From Actinomycetospora succinea (GTDB taxonomy: Bacteria; Actinomycetota; Actinomycetes; Mycobacteriales; Pseudonocardiaceae): 64,000 nucleotides of DNA. Below are positions 25,753 through 34,388 of this stretch, piece by piece. The translations under genes were made by a program, and so were the position numbers. The notes under the pieces are model-generated. The model did not search any database and was not told the DNA's origin. It saw only the letters and a program-made list of their open reading frames with translations. Position 1 is the stretch's first letter. The number at the start of each line of letters is the position of its first letter. The stretch covers positions 372,001 through 436,000 of the forward strand of contig NZ_SNYO01000001.1 of the NCBI RefSeq assembly GCF_004363095.1, read 5' to 3'.

Positions 25753-26184
25753 ATGCCGACCACAGACAGCCGCGGCGCCGCTACCGTGCCGCGCTGGCCC
25801 GAGCCACTGCGGATCACCGCAACGGCCCACGGCGCTCAGGTGCGGGTCCTGCGCCGGTACCTCACACAGTGGCTCGACGGGGACCACCTCGACGCCGACG
25901 TCATCGACGACCTCGTCCTGGCCACCTCCGAGGCGCTGGAGAACTGCTGTGACCACGCCTACGCAGGCACATCGGTCAGCGGAGTGATGACGTTGGCGGC
26001 CCGTCCCTTCGACCACGGGTTGGTCATCACCGTGGGCGACGACGGCCACTGGCAGCCGACGTCCGCACCCGGCACACGCGGGCGCGGCCTGGCCATGATG
26101 CGCACGCTCGTCGACGACGTCGCCGTCCACGCCGGCGCGGACGGCACCCACATCGCTCTGACCCTCTATGGAGCCGGTGACTGA
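25753..26184 (+). CDS. Anti-sigma-factor-type HATPase (RsbW/SpoIIAB-like)
   Basis: 143 residues of the HATPase_c_2 type: N-box SEALENCCDHAY, G1-like VGDDGHW, G2-like GRGLAMM and closing THIALTLY. Single-domain kinases of this sort phosphorylate STAS anti-anti-sigma proteins or act as general stress switches; an STAS-like protein lies at 30444. The last 75 bp are duplicated in a relic at 27441. Its stop overlaps the convergent RGCVC-like gene. Confidence 0.8.
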   Translation: MPTTDSRGAATVPRWPEPLRITATAHGAQVRVLRRYLTQWLDGDHLDADVIDDLVLATSEALENCCDHAYAGTSVSGVMTLAARPFDHGLVITVGDDGHWQPTSAPGTRGRGLAMMRTLVDDVAVHAGADGTHIALTLYGAGD

Positions 26185-26360
26185 GCCGACCCGCTCCTCA
26201 CCACTGCCGCCGCGACGACGGGGTTCCGTGCCTCGCCTCGAGCGGGTGGGTCCGCGGGGTCACGGCCCGACCGGACGATGCTGGTGAGGTCGGCCCGACG
26301 GACCTCACCCACGACATCGGCTCGGTCCGGCCAGGGGTGCGGGCACACCGTGCAGGTCAC
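26166..26360 (-). CDS. Diverged RGCVC-like protein
   Basis: 64 residues starting VTCTVCPHPWPD: the CxxCPHPW start of the RGCVC family is kept, but the later Cys residues (RFC, CxC) are absent and the rest is unrelated. Start overlaps the DUF5994 stop as GTGA. Possibly a decayed copy in which the tail was replaced by frame change. Confidence 0.4.
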   Translation of the reverse strand: MTCTVCPHPWPDRADVVGEVRRADLTSIVRSGRDPADPPARGEARNPVVAAAVVRSGSAQSPAP

Positions 26361-26824
26361 GTCGTCCGTGTGCTCGTGGTGGTGTCCGCCAGGAGCTCGG
26401 CTGTGGAACGCCGGTCGCCCGACGCGGAGGCCGCGTCGAGCGCGGCCTCCGCGGCGGGGCCGAACGTGTCGGGTGGCACGACGAGCAGGACGGTCCGGGT
26501 GCCCGAGAGGCCGACGACGGTCAGCGTGTGCGGGTCGGTCGTGCGGAATCCCTCGAGCCTCACCCGGCCGGCGGGGAGGCGCCGCGGCGCGCGATCCCAA
26601 CCACCGAGGTGGTAGCTGATGCGGGCAGCCGGTCCGGCACGCTGCTCCAGCTCGGCCAGCATCGAGGGCAGCTCGGACGGCAGGTCGCGTGAATGCGGCC
26701 ACCATGCGCCGTCGACGTGGCCCGACACGGGAGCCGCGGGCTTCAGCCGCAGGCGCCTCGAGGGGGAGACGTCATCGACGGGGATGGTGGCCGGGGTGAG
26801 GGGGGTACTCGGGGCCGGACGCAT
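26357..26824 (-). CDS. DUF5994 protein
   Basis: 155 residues with the DUF5994 pattern: HVDGAWWPHSRDLPSELPSM, SYHLGGWDRAPRRL, DPHTLTVVGL and VLLVVPPDT. Cytosolic, function unknown; common in actinobacteria near ANTAR/GAF stress proteins. GGGAG about 7 bases upstream supports ATG 26824. Confidence 0.75.
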   Translation of the reverse strand: MRPAPSTPLTPATIPVDDVSPSRRLRLKPAAPVSGHVDGAWWPHSRDLPSELPSMLAELEQRAGPAARISYHLGGWDRAPRRLPAGRVRLEGFRTTDPHTLTVVGLSGTRTVLLVVPPDTFGPAAEAALDAASASGDRRSTAELLADTTTSTRTT

Positions 26825-26977
26825 GCCGGCACTCCCGTCTCCGATCGGTGGACCGGGGGAGAACAACGCCGACGACGACGTCGGCTCGAACGCCGACGTG
26901 CGGGGAACCCTCGGTAGGCGTGACCATACTCGCCCGTCGACGACGGCCCTGCCGGGTCGTCGCTGGTTCTGCGGCTG

Positions 26978-27211
26978 TCAGGTGCGTCGACCCGAGCGAT
27001 TGCTCAGTGCCTGTTCGTTGGAGTCGCGCACGCCGACCACCTCCGAGTGCCGGATCAAGGTGCCGTCGGGCGTCGTCGTGCAGCCCGTCGGTTCGCTCTG
27101 CTCGAAGGACTCGGCAAGACGGTGGAGAAGTTGTTCCGCGTGCTCGTCCTCGACACCCTGCAGCACGATCTCGTGCCCGCCCCGCAGGAGAACCGTCACC
27201 CGCCTGCTCAT
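26978..27211 (-). CDS. Hypothetical protein
   Basis: 77 residues beginning MSRRVTVLLRGGHEIVLQGV, a beta-rich N-terminus, then a short helix. Not recognised. Codon usage is ordinary. Lies alone among relics; could be a real small gene. Confidence 0.45.
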   Translation of the reverse strand: MSRRVTVLLRGGHEIVLQGVEDEHAEQLLHRLAESFEQSEPTGCTTTPDGTLIRHSEVVGVRDSNEQALSNRSGRRT

Positions 27212-27440
27212 CTCCGCTCACCTCTCGTCGTCGCCACCGTGGCACGCACAGGCCCCGATGTCAGCGGGCGATCGTCGACCAGGTGGCCCCACCTCGAGTC
27301 CGGCTCCGGGCGTTCCCTCGGCCGATCGGTGCGGACGACGAAACCCTGCCGGAGCCGGCGCGCTCGGCGCTGGTGGCGAGGCGAGGCGTGACGCTGATGG
27401 GCCTCGTCGTCCGCCGGCGGGGGGTCTACCTGGTGTTCTC
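27212..27440. other. Gene-free stretch before relics
   Basis: No convincing reading frame; together with the two relics that follow, about 500 bp (27212-27713) carries no intact gene. It looks like scar tissue from deletions. Confidence 0.4.
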
Positions 27441-27514
27441 GGCCACGATGCGCTCGCTGGTCGACGACGTCGCCGTCCACGCCGGCGCCGATGGCACGCA
27501 CATCGCTCTGACCC
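27441..27514 (+). pseudogene. Duplicated tail of the RsbW-like gene
   Basis: 74 bp match 26091-26165 with few differences, encoding MRSLVDDVAVHAGADGTHIA against MRTLVDDVAVHAGADGTHIA upstream. The N-box and G1 regions are absent. A fragment of a second HATPase gene or a partial duplication. Confidence 0.7.
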
Positions 27515-27713
27515 TTCGGGTCGCCGGCGGAGCCGGTTGTGCGCTACCCCTCCGCGACGCGTGCGGATCGAGCGAACGGGATATCCCTGGGGCGAACGTG
27601 CTGCGGACGGACACCCGACCGCTCGGCGAGCTGGTGCCCAGACCCGTGCTCCTCGCCTCCCCGGGCCCGCGCAGGGCCGGTGGACACGACGATCACGAGG
27701 CCACGGAGGCCAC

Positions 27714-27953
27714 TTGAGCTCGACCACCCTGACACCGACGACCCCGACCAATCGTCCCGTCGTCGAGGACCGCCCGTCGGGAGGGCTGTTCCCGGACATG
27801 CCGTCCAACCGCTACGCCGAGGCCGCCCCCGCGGTCCGCGCCCTGTGCGAGCGCTACGGGCTCCCGTACACCAGCGGGCCGCTGCACCGGCAGTACGCCG
27901 GCGTCCTCGCCACCATCGCCCGGATGTCGCTGCCCGGTGGTGCCCGGCTGTGA
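27714..27953 (+). pseudogene. Acyl-CoA desaturase remnant (core deleted)
   Basis: 79 codons. The second half, GLFPDMPSNRYAEAAPAVRA then CERYGLPYTSGPLHRQY, is the C-terminal end of DesA3-like acyl-CoA desaturases just after the last histidine box; the first 25 residues (SSTTLTPTTPT...) look like a desaturase N-terminus. All histidine boxes are missing, suggesting an internal deletion of about 900 bp. An intact but different desaturase follows. Confidence 0.65.
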
Positions 27954-28093
27954 CGCCGGCACCGCCCGCGTCCCTCCCGCACCTCCGACGCGAGCCGGCG
28001 CTCGAGCCCGTCGATGCGCAGGCAGCCGCCGGCCCACGGCAGGCGACGGCCCAGCCCCCCGAAGGCGAGAGCACGGGACCGCACTCCACGGCC

Positions 28094-29155
28094 GTGATCA
28101 GGGAGCCGTCGATCGGCGCGACCCCCGCCCCACCTCAGGACCTGTTCCCGGAGCTGGTGCGGACGGTCAAGCAGGCCGGGCTGCTGCGCAGGCGCCGCGG
28201 CGCCTACCTCGGTCTGTTCGCCCTCAACGGTTTCCTCGCGGCCCTGGGTGTCGCGGCCTTCGTCGTGCTCGGGTCGTCGTGGTGGCAGATGCTCACCGCG
28301 GTGTTCGCCGGCCTGGTCTCCACCCAGCTGGCCTTCCTGGGTCACGACGCCGGCCACCGACAGATCTTCGGCCGGAAGCGACCGAACGACGTGGTCGGGT
28401 ACCTGCACGGCTGTCTCGTCGGGATGAGCTTCGGCGTGTGGGTGGGCAAGCACAACCGCCACCACGCCCAGCCCAACCACGCCGACGAGGATCCCGACAT
28501 CGACATCCCGGTGCTGGCCTTCAGCGCCGACCAGGTCGCGGGGCGGCGGGGCCTGGTGCGGTGGACGGTCGCCCACCAGGCGATCCTGTTCTTCCCGCTG
28601 CTGCTCCTGGAGGGCTGGAGCCTGCACCTCACCTCGGCGCAGGCCGCCCTGCGCGGCGAGGTGCGTCGCAGCCGGCTCGAGCTGGCACTGCTCGCGGTCC
28701 ACGCGGTCGGTTACCTCACGGCCCTGTTCCTCGTCCTCACGCCGCTGCAGGCCATCGTCTTCGCCCTCGTGCACCAGGGTGTGTGGGGGACGTACATGGG
28801 GCTCGCGTTCGCGCCCAACCACAAGGGCATGCCGATCATCGAACCCGGCCGGCGCCTCGACCACCTGCACAAGCAGGTCCTGACCGCCCGCAACGTGCGC
28901 GGCGGGCCGGTCGTGGACTACGTGCTCGGCGGGCTCAACCACCAGGTCGAGCACCACCTCTTCCCCGCCATGCCGCGACCCAACCTGCGGAGCGCCCAGG
29001 TCCTCGTGGCCGCCTTCTGCGCCGAGCACGACCTGCCCTACACCCGGACCGGCGCGCTCGACTCCTACGGGCAGGTCCTGCGCCACCTGCACGCCGTCGG
29101 CGCGCCGCTCCGGTCGTCCCACCGCCACAAGCCGCGGGGCGCCGACACCTCGTGA
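28094..29155 (+). CDS. Membrane fatty acid desaturase
   Basis: 353 residues with the three histidine clusters HDAGH, HNRHH and NHQVEHH of the acyl-lipid/acyl-CoA desaturase family and four membrane segments. Di-iron enzyme inserting a double bond in fatty acyl chains. GTG 28094 is taken as start; an in-frame upstream extension is low-complexity. Followed by a cold-shock gene, consistent with membrane-fluidity response. Confidence 0.87.
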   Translation: MIREPSIGATPAPPQDLFPELVRTVKQAGLLRRRRGAYLGLFALNGFLAALGVAAFVVLGSSWWQMLTAVFAGLVSTQLAFLGHDAGHRQIFGRKRPNDVVGYLHGCLVGMSFGVWVGKHNRHHAQPNHADEDPDIDIPVLAFSADQVAGRRGLVRWTVAHQAILFFPLLLLEGWSLHLTSAQAALRGEVRRSRLELALLAVHAVGYLTALFLVLTPLQAIVFALVHQGVWGTYMGLAFAPNHKGMPIIEPGRRLDHLHKQVLTARNVRGGPVVDYVLGGLNHQVEHHLFPAMPRPNLRSAQVLVAAFCAEHDLPYTRTGALDSYGQVLRHLHAVGAPLRSSHRHKPRGADTS

Positions 29156-29424
29156 GCTGCTGGAGTGATGTCCGAGCGCGAAGGGCTGCACGGGACCATC
29201 GGGACCACGGACGTGCCGGGGAGCCCGGCACGCGGCTCACGTTCGAACCCGACCGTCGACGGCGCGCCGTGTAGCCTCGAATCGTTGCAGTCCTGTTTTC
29301 CCCGCTTTGCGCGCCGGACCACACGACAACGGCTTGCGCGCATCCGGGGACGACCTCGGTGCAGCGACCGGCAATGCCGACGGCAGGTCCCTGCGGCGGC
29401 CGCGCGACCGAGAAGAGGAATTCT

Positions 29425-29628
29425 GTGATCGAAGGAACCGTCAAGTGGTTCAACGCCGAGAAGGGCTTCGGTTTCATCGCGCCCGATGACGGGAGCAAGG
29501 ACGTCTTCGTGCACTACTCCGCCATCGAGTCGGGCGGCTACCGCTCGCTCGAGGAGAACCAGCGCGTGAGCCTGACCGTCTCGCAGGGCCAGAAGGGTCT
29601 GCAGGCCGACTCGGTGCGTCCGCTCTGA
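29425..29628 (+). CDS. cspA: Cold shock protein (CspA family)
   Basis: 67 residues, one OB-fold cold shock domain with RNP1 KGFGFI and RNP2 VFVHY. GTG 29425 after AGAGGA. The roughly 270-bp leader back to the desaturase gene could hold a cold-responsive 5' UTR as in other csp genes (inference). Nucleic-acid chaperone. Confidence 0.9.
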   Translation: MIEGTVKWFNAEKGFGFIAPDDGSKDVFVHYSAIESGGYRSLEENQRVSLTVSQGQKGLQADSVRPL

Positions 29629-29636
29629 TCACCGGT

Positions 29637-29993
29637 GTGGCGCCGGGCGGAGTCCGCGGAAGCCGCCCGGCTACACCTCTTGCCCTCACGGAGTCGGCCA
29701 CGGCGCTCAGCGCCGCCGTGTGGTCTGCGCACGCACGTCGCGGAAGCGCTCCCGCGCCGTCGTTCTCCGACGACGGTGGCGGATCGGTCTTCGACGCCCA
29801 CGGGCGCTGCGCCCGGGTCCAGCCCCTCGGGATGCGCACACGGATCACCCTGCTCACGGACGGCCGCACCGTTGTCGAGGCCGAGGTCGACACCGGTCGC
29901 CTCATCGACCGCCTCGCTCTCGTCGGGGCTGCTTACGACGCGCTCGTCGCCGTGCTCGCGGAGGAGAACGGTCCAGGGATGCGCCCGGACTGA
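29637..29993 (+). CDS. Hypothetical protein
   Basis: 118 residues from GTG 29637; the C-terminal part (MRTRITLLTDGRTVVEAEVD then TGRLIDRLALVGAAYDALVA) looks well formed and may be the whole gene from ATG 29832. Not recognised. Confidence 0.4.
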   Translation: MAPGGVRGSRPATPLALTESATALSAAVWSAHARRGSAPAPSFSDDGGGSVFDAHGRCARVQPLGMRTRITLLTDGRTVVEAEVDTGRLIDRLALVGAAYDALVAVLAEENGPGMRPD

Positions 29994-30443
29994 GCTTCGG
30001 GTCCGCCGGCCGGGGCCGTGCGACGGTCCCGCTCGGGCGGGTTCCACCTGGCCCCCAAGGCCGGTCGGACCGGCGTGTGAAGCCATGGTGGGCCGTCCGC
30101 CCTGGGGCGCGAGCGTCCGCGCCCGTGCTCGGACGCTCCGGCCACCGGGACAGCACCCCGCGACCGGCGCCGACAGACCCCGCCAGCTGCTGCAGATCGC
30201 GAGATGCACCGCCGCACGGCCCAATAGCGGCATCACTTGTCGGACCGCCCTTGTGCGCGGAGACGAGCACCTGACACCGTCGACGGCAGCTGCGGGCATC
30301 GCCATCGACCACCAGGGCTGGCGGACTTCGGTAGTACGGCCCCCGGGGAGCATCGGGCGCCCCAGAGAGTTGCCGGTCCCCCCCATGCTCGATCCATGGC
30401 CGCGTCGCGGCCGCTTCCACGGTGGCACGGTCGGCGTCGAGCC
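29994..30443. other. Gene-free stretch
   Basis: 450 bp without a convincing gene on either strand; no repeat or RNA structure recognised. Confidence 0.4.
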
Positions 30444-31187
30444 ATGACGACGCCTGACGACGTCACCCGGAGATCGCACGCGAGCGCGCACCTGAGCGTC
30501 GGTGGCCTCGGAGATGATCTGGCCGCAGCCTCGCTGCGCAGATCCGCCGAGGGTCTTCTGTCCTGCGGCATCGCCGAGCTGACTGTGGACCTGTCGGCCC
30601 TCGGCGACGCCTACCCCAGCTTCGTCACCACCCTCGCCAGGCTGACCTCGACGACTCGAGCGCACAGCTGCGAGCTGTTCCTCGTCGGACTGCACCGCCC
30701 CGCGGTGCTCGCGGCCCTCGACGAGGCGCCCCTCGACGAGCTGTTCGCCGTCTATCAGGCCGCGTGCCTGCACGACACCGCCCCGACCACCACCGTCCCA
30801 CCGGTACCCGGCCGCAGCGCCGTGTCCGCGTGGATGCCCGAGCAGACACCGATGACCACATCGGCGTCGGCTCAGGGCCCGGTTGCGTCCGCCGCACCGC
30901 GGGGGGACTCGGCGGACGCAACCGGCGCTCCCCGGCACGCTCGCGCCGACCACGACATCGATTCTCTGATCATGAGCGAGGGAACGGAAATGACCAGTAC
31001 CGACAACACGAAGGCCACCGAGTGGTTGGATCGCGACCGTCTCGTCGAGCTCCATGTCCTGGCCGCCAACGGCGACACGACCGCCGCAGCTCACGCGGAC
31101 AAGTGGATGGCCGACGACCCCCTGGCACGACACATGTGGGACAGCGTCGCCCGGACCTGCGACGAGCTCGGCGCGTCCTCGGCCTGA
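30444..31187 (+). CDS. STAS-like protein, possibly two fused small genes
   Basis: 247 residues. The first about 115 have the alpha/beta pattern of STAS anti-anti-sigma proteins (ELTVDLSALGDAYPSFVTTL). A disordered Pro/Ala linker follows. The last 65 residues from ATG 30990 (MTSTDNTKATEWLDRDRLVE) are a separate small helical unit preceded by GAGGGAA, so this may be an independent gene in the same frame. Partner of the RsbW-like HATPase is plausible but unproven. Confidence 0.5.
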   Translation: MTTPDDVTRRSHASAHLSVGGLGDDLAAASLRRSAEGLLSCGIAELTVDLSALGDAYPSFVTTLARLTSTTRAHSCELFLVGLHRPAVLAALDEAPLDELFAVYQAACLHDTAPTTTVPPVPGRSAVSAWMPEQTPMTTSASAQGPVASAAPRGDSADATGAPRHARADHDIDSLIMSEGTEMTSTDNTKATEWLDRDRLVELHVLAANGDTTAAAHADKWMADDPLARHMWDSVARTCDELGASSA

Positions 31188-31296
31188 AACGATCACCTGC
31201 TCGCCGGTCTCCCACGGATGCAGTCGAGATCGTTCCGTCGACGGTGGCATTCGTCCGGGGCCGAGCGGCGCTGTTGCCGCATCCTCGGAGAGAACC

Positions 31297-31611
31297 ATGA
31301 TGTGCGATGACCCGCACGATCTACAGAAACGTCGGGACATCTGTCGTGCCGAGTTCATGCTCTCCCTGGCGTCCGGGCTCGCTCGTGAGGCCAGTGTCGA
31401 GGCGCTGAGATACCGCGCTGCGGCAGCGGGTGTGTCGCTGCACGCGGCAGCACTCGCCGTGCTCTCGACCGAACCGACCGAGCAGCTGCTGATGGACCCA
31501 CCGCCGACACCGGAGCAGCCGACGCTGCACGGACACCTCCACGCGATCCACCCGAACGCGGCGACGACGACCACGAGCGACGCCCTACCCGGTCGACATC
31601 GACGCCACTGA
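31297..31611 (+). CDS. ANTAR-like mini protein (copy 1)
   Basis: 104 residues; the helix YRAAAAGVSLHAAALAVLST resembles the last helices of ANTAR RNA-binding domains. A sister gene 60 bp downstream shares the AGxSLHAAALAxxST core. GGAGAG precedes ATG 31297. ANTAR proteins bind nascent RNA to stop termination; a stand-alone ANTAR without sensor domain is unusual. Confidence 0.5.
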   Translation: MMCDDPHDLQKRRDICRAEFMLSLASGLAREASVEALRYRAAAAGVSLHAAALAVLSTEPTEQLLMDPPPTPEQPTLHGHLHAIHPNAATTTTSDALPGRHRRH

Positions 31612-31670
31612 GGGTTGCTGGCACCAGCCGGCCCGACGCCCTTCTTCCGAGGCGGCCAGGAAGGACAGAC

Positions 31671-31868
31671 ATGGCACGCAAGAACCCGCACGAGCGGCAG
31701 GACGAGCGCGACGTCGAGCGAGCGGCAAGGATGATTGCCGACGCGCACGGGCTGACAGGTGCCCAAGGCTTCCGCGCGTTGGGAGACCGCGCCGCCCACG
31801 CCGGTATCTCGCTCCACGCTGCAGCGCTCGCTGCAGTGTCGACCAACCCGCGCGACGAGCTCCGGTAA
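31671..31868 (+). CDS. ANTAR-like mini protein (copy 2)
   Basis: 65 residues: RQDERDVERAARMIADAHGL then GDRAAHAGISLHAAALAAVS, matching the three-helix ANTAR layout (the AKGxL helix is ARMIADAHG here). No sensor domain. Diverged tandem relative of the preceding gene. Confidence 0.55.
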   Translation: MARKNPHERQDERDVERAARMIADAHGLTGAQGFRALGDRAAHAGISLHAAALAAVSTNPRDELR

Positions 31869-32095
31869 GAGAGCTCGGACCCAGAAGGTCCTGGAACACG
31901 CGAACGTGCGTTCGGACGCCCCGGCGTGAGACGCACCGCCCTGCGGACAAGGCCGGGCCCCGACTACGAGCCCGGCGTCAGGTCGCCGCCGCCACGGGCG
32001 CTCCGTCCGCCCCGCAGGACCCGCCCCGCGCAAGCTGCTCCGTGTTGTCAACCCCGCGCGACTCACACCAGCCGACAGCACGACGAAGGACCACC

Positions 32096-32272
32096 ATGAG
32101 CTCCACCGAGGCCACGAGCGTCACCGAGCACGGAACGGATCCGTCGTGCACCGTCTGCCCGCACGCCTGGTCGGCCCACGACGGACTCGGGCGACGCTTC
32201 TGCACTGCCACCAGGGACGTGCGCTGGTCGCGGACGTGCATCTGCCCGGCGCTCACGCCGCCAGGCAGCTGA
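32096..32272 (+). CDS. RGCVC-family small Cys protein (copy 2)
   Basis: 58 residues: Cys18/Cys21 (CTVCPHAW), His28, Cys36 (RRFC) and Cys48/Cys50 (TCIC). Clear homologue of the protein at 23623. Probable metal-binding mini protein of unknown role. Confidence 0.7.
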   Translation: MSSTEATSVTEHGTDPSCTVCPHAWSAHDGLGRRFCTATRDVRWSRTCICPALTPPGS

Positions 32273-32748
32273 CCGCCCGCGAGCGCTACGACGACCCATC
32301 CGCCTCCCGGTGCTGCCGGCCCCTGGCGGTGCTGCTCGAGGTCGACGGGCGGCCGAAGGCGGCGGTCGACCTCTACAGCAACCGCGCGGACGGCTTCGAC
32401 GAGCAGGCCTGCCGCGCCGCTGCGATGCTCGGCATGACCGCCGCGATGCTGCTGCTGGCCCCCGAGCACGCCGCGCAGCTTCAGGAGGCCGTCGACTCGC
32501 GCGACGTCATCGGGCGTGCCAAGGGCATTCTTATGGAGCGCTTCGGCCTGGACCAGAACGGCGCCTTCGCCAAGCTGCGCGAGGCCTCGCAGGAGACCAA
32601 CATGAAGCTCCGCGACGTCGCCGCCTGGCTCGCCGAAGAGGCCGACACCCTCGCCGGTCACGCCATGGGCACCGAGGAGCGAGTTCGAGCCGTCGTCGAC
32701 AGGGATGACGAACAGACGAACTCCCCGCCTGCCTTGCGCGCCGTCTGA
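32236..32748 (+). pseudogene. 5'-truncated GAF-ANTAR regulator
   Basis: The frame ends with a complete ANTAR domain (LQEAVDSRDVIGRAKGILME then RFGLDQNGAFAKLREASQET) preceded by only the second half of a GAF domain (RPKAAVDLYSNRADGFDEQA). The first half is missing; upstream it runs into the RGCVC gene in another frame. Start shown is the first plausible GTG; translation may begin later. Probably produced by deletion, though the ANTAR part could still function. Confidence 0.6.
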
Positions 32749-33339
32749 CGCGCCGCACAAGATCGGACCAGGGTGGTCAAGGCGAGGATCGGGCCGCGTA
32801 CCGCCGAGAGCGCCCCCGGCGACCGAAACGTCGAGCGGCGGGGGCGCTGAGCCGGTCCCTACAGGCGCGCCTGTGCGCCTCGCCGGTGCTCCCGGACCTA
32901 CCTGCACAACCGTTACCGTCGAGCTGACGGCCTCTCCTCCCGCTATCTCTCCGGCAGGAGGGAAGCCGTCGCCCATCGCCAGGAGCGGGCCACTCCTAAC
33001 AAGATCGTCCCCCCACGATTCTTCCCCGGAAAGCCGGGATAGGGGAGCGGCCCGGATGCTGGCCCGACAGCGCCGGGGTTCCGAGCCCAGCTCAGAGAGC
33101 GCGTCGGGTGTCGTTCGTGAACGTCTGCATGGGCCGACGCGGCATCCGTCAGGTTCGTCGTCCTGCCGCGGCGCCGCATATCGCCCTCGCAGCTCAAGAT
33201 CAATGCAGCATCCAGGCAGCACGAGCGACAGCACGCGCTCGATCCTGTGCTCGACGTTCGCCCGGTCGACGAAGTCGTCGCCCGCCACATCCCCGGGTCG
33301 TGGCTCGTTGTGTTGGCGCTGCTCTCTCCCCGATGTCGA
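32749..33339. other. Gene-free stretch
   Basis: 590 bp with long but unconvincing frames on both strands. Nothing recognisable. Confidence 0.35.
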
Positions 33340-33645
33340 TCACAACGCGGCCCGTGTGGCCGGGACGTGACAGGGGATCGACTCTGCGAAGCCCTCCAAC
33401 CACGCGATCACGGCGAACGCTCGTACATCCCCTTCGAGGTCGTGCACGACATCGAGACCACAGCCCCAGCGACCCGCCAGAACCTCGAGAGCTGCCGCGA
33501 GCTCGCCCATCACCTCGATGGCGGTCGTGGCAGTCAGCGGTTCGTCGGCGACGCCGTCGACCATCAGCCGCGCCGACCAGGACCCATCCCCATGGAAGTG
33601 CCATCGGACTACGACTGACTCGACACGACCCTCACCCGTCCGCAC
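33340..33645 (-). CDS. Hypothetical protein
   Basis: 101 residues; VVVRWHFHGDGSWSARLMVD, then helical IEVMGELAAALEVLAGRW and VVHDLEGDVRAFAVIAWLEG. Balanced composition suggests a real protein; the family is not recognised. Confidence 0.45.
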   Translation of the reverse strand: MRTGEGRVESVVVRWHFHGDGSWSARLMVDGVADEPLTATTAIEVMGELAAALEVLAGRWGCGLDVVHDLEGDVRAFAVIAWLEGFAESIPCHVPATRAAL

Positions 33646-33809
33646 TGACGGAGACTCTCACCCGAGCAGCGGTGACCCGCCGCCGCCCGGGCGGCCTCCC
33701 GGCCGACTCTCCCGGTCGCCTCGTCAGGAGGAGGGCGTCAGCAGACGGTCCGGGAGCAGGTGGTCCACCGCCCGCGCGAGTCGGACTTGGGCGAGATGTC
33801 TCCCTCACT

Positions 33810-34058
33810 GTGGCCGACGACCGCTACCTGACGATTGGGGATCACACCGACTTCCCGGTGGTGGGAAAGCTCGACGCTCTGCAGCGAGAGCTGGATGCGG
33901 GTCCGGCGTCGACTGTGCCGACCGAGTCGCCGGCCGACGGGATCGTGGTCGCCGCCGACTTCGCCGGCGAGGACGGCGAGCGCTGGCTTGCTGACCTCAC
34001 TGACCTTGTCATTGCCGGGACGAGCGTCCTGACCGACAACGAACTAATGAGGCAATGA
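33810..34058 (+). CDS. Hypothetical protein
   Basis: 82 residues from GTG 33810 (ADDRYLTIGDHTDFPVVGKL...). Acidic, no domain recognised. The start is uncertain. Confidence 0.35.
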   Translation: MADDRYLTIGDHTDFPVVGKLDALQRELDAGPASTVPTESPADGIVVAADFAGEDGERWLADLTDLVIAGTSVLTDNELMRQ

Positions 34059-34388
34059 ACATGCTGTCGATGGCTCGCACAAGCGGAACCACCGACTGAA
34101 CCGCCAGTCGACGAGACTCACGACCTTCACCGTGACGGCTCGCGGATGTTCGTGCTGGTCACTCGTGGTGTCCGCGGCTGGCGTTCATCAGTCCTGTGCT
34201 GCTGAGACGGCGCAGGGAGTGGCGTGAGTGGCCCGCGACCCGCGCCGTGGCGAGATCAGGAACGGCGTTCACAATGCGACAGGACCTCGGTCGAGGAGGT
34301 CAGGTGGGAGGACCGGGGGCCATGACGGTCACATCGTCGGGCCTCTGTCTCAACCGCGCAAATGTCGTCTAGTGGCGACGGGTGTTGG
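34059..34388. other. Gene-free stretch
   Basis: 330 bp with no credible gene; contains only the out-of-frame tail extension of the disrupted substrate-binding gene. Confidence 0.4.

Noticed and set aside
32930..33060. Riboswitch-like structured leader
   Set aside because: Some GC-rich hairpins, but no recognised riboswitch consensus and no gene directly downstream.
32749..33339. Possible hypothetical gene on either strand
   Set aside because: Frames are long only because of high GC; no start signal or protein-like composition.
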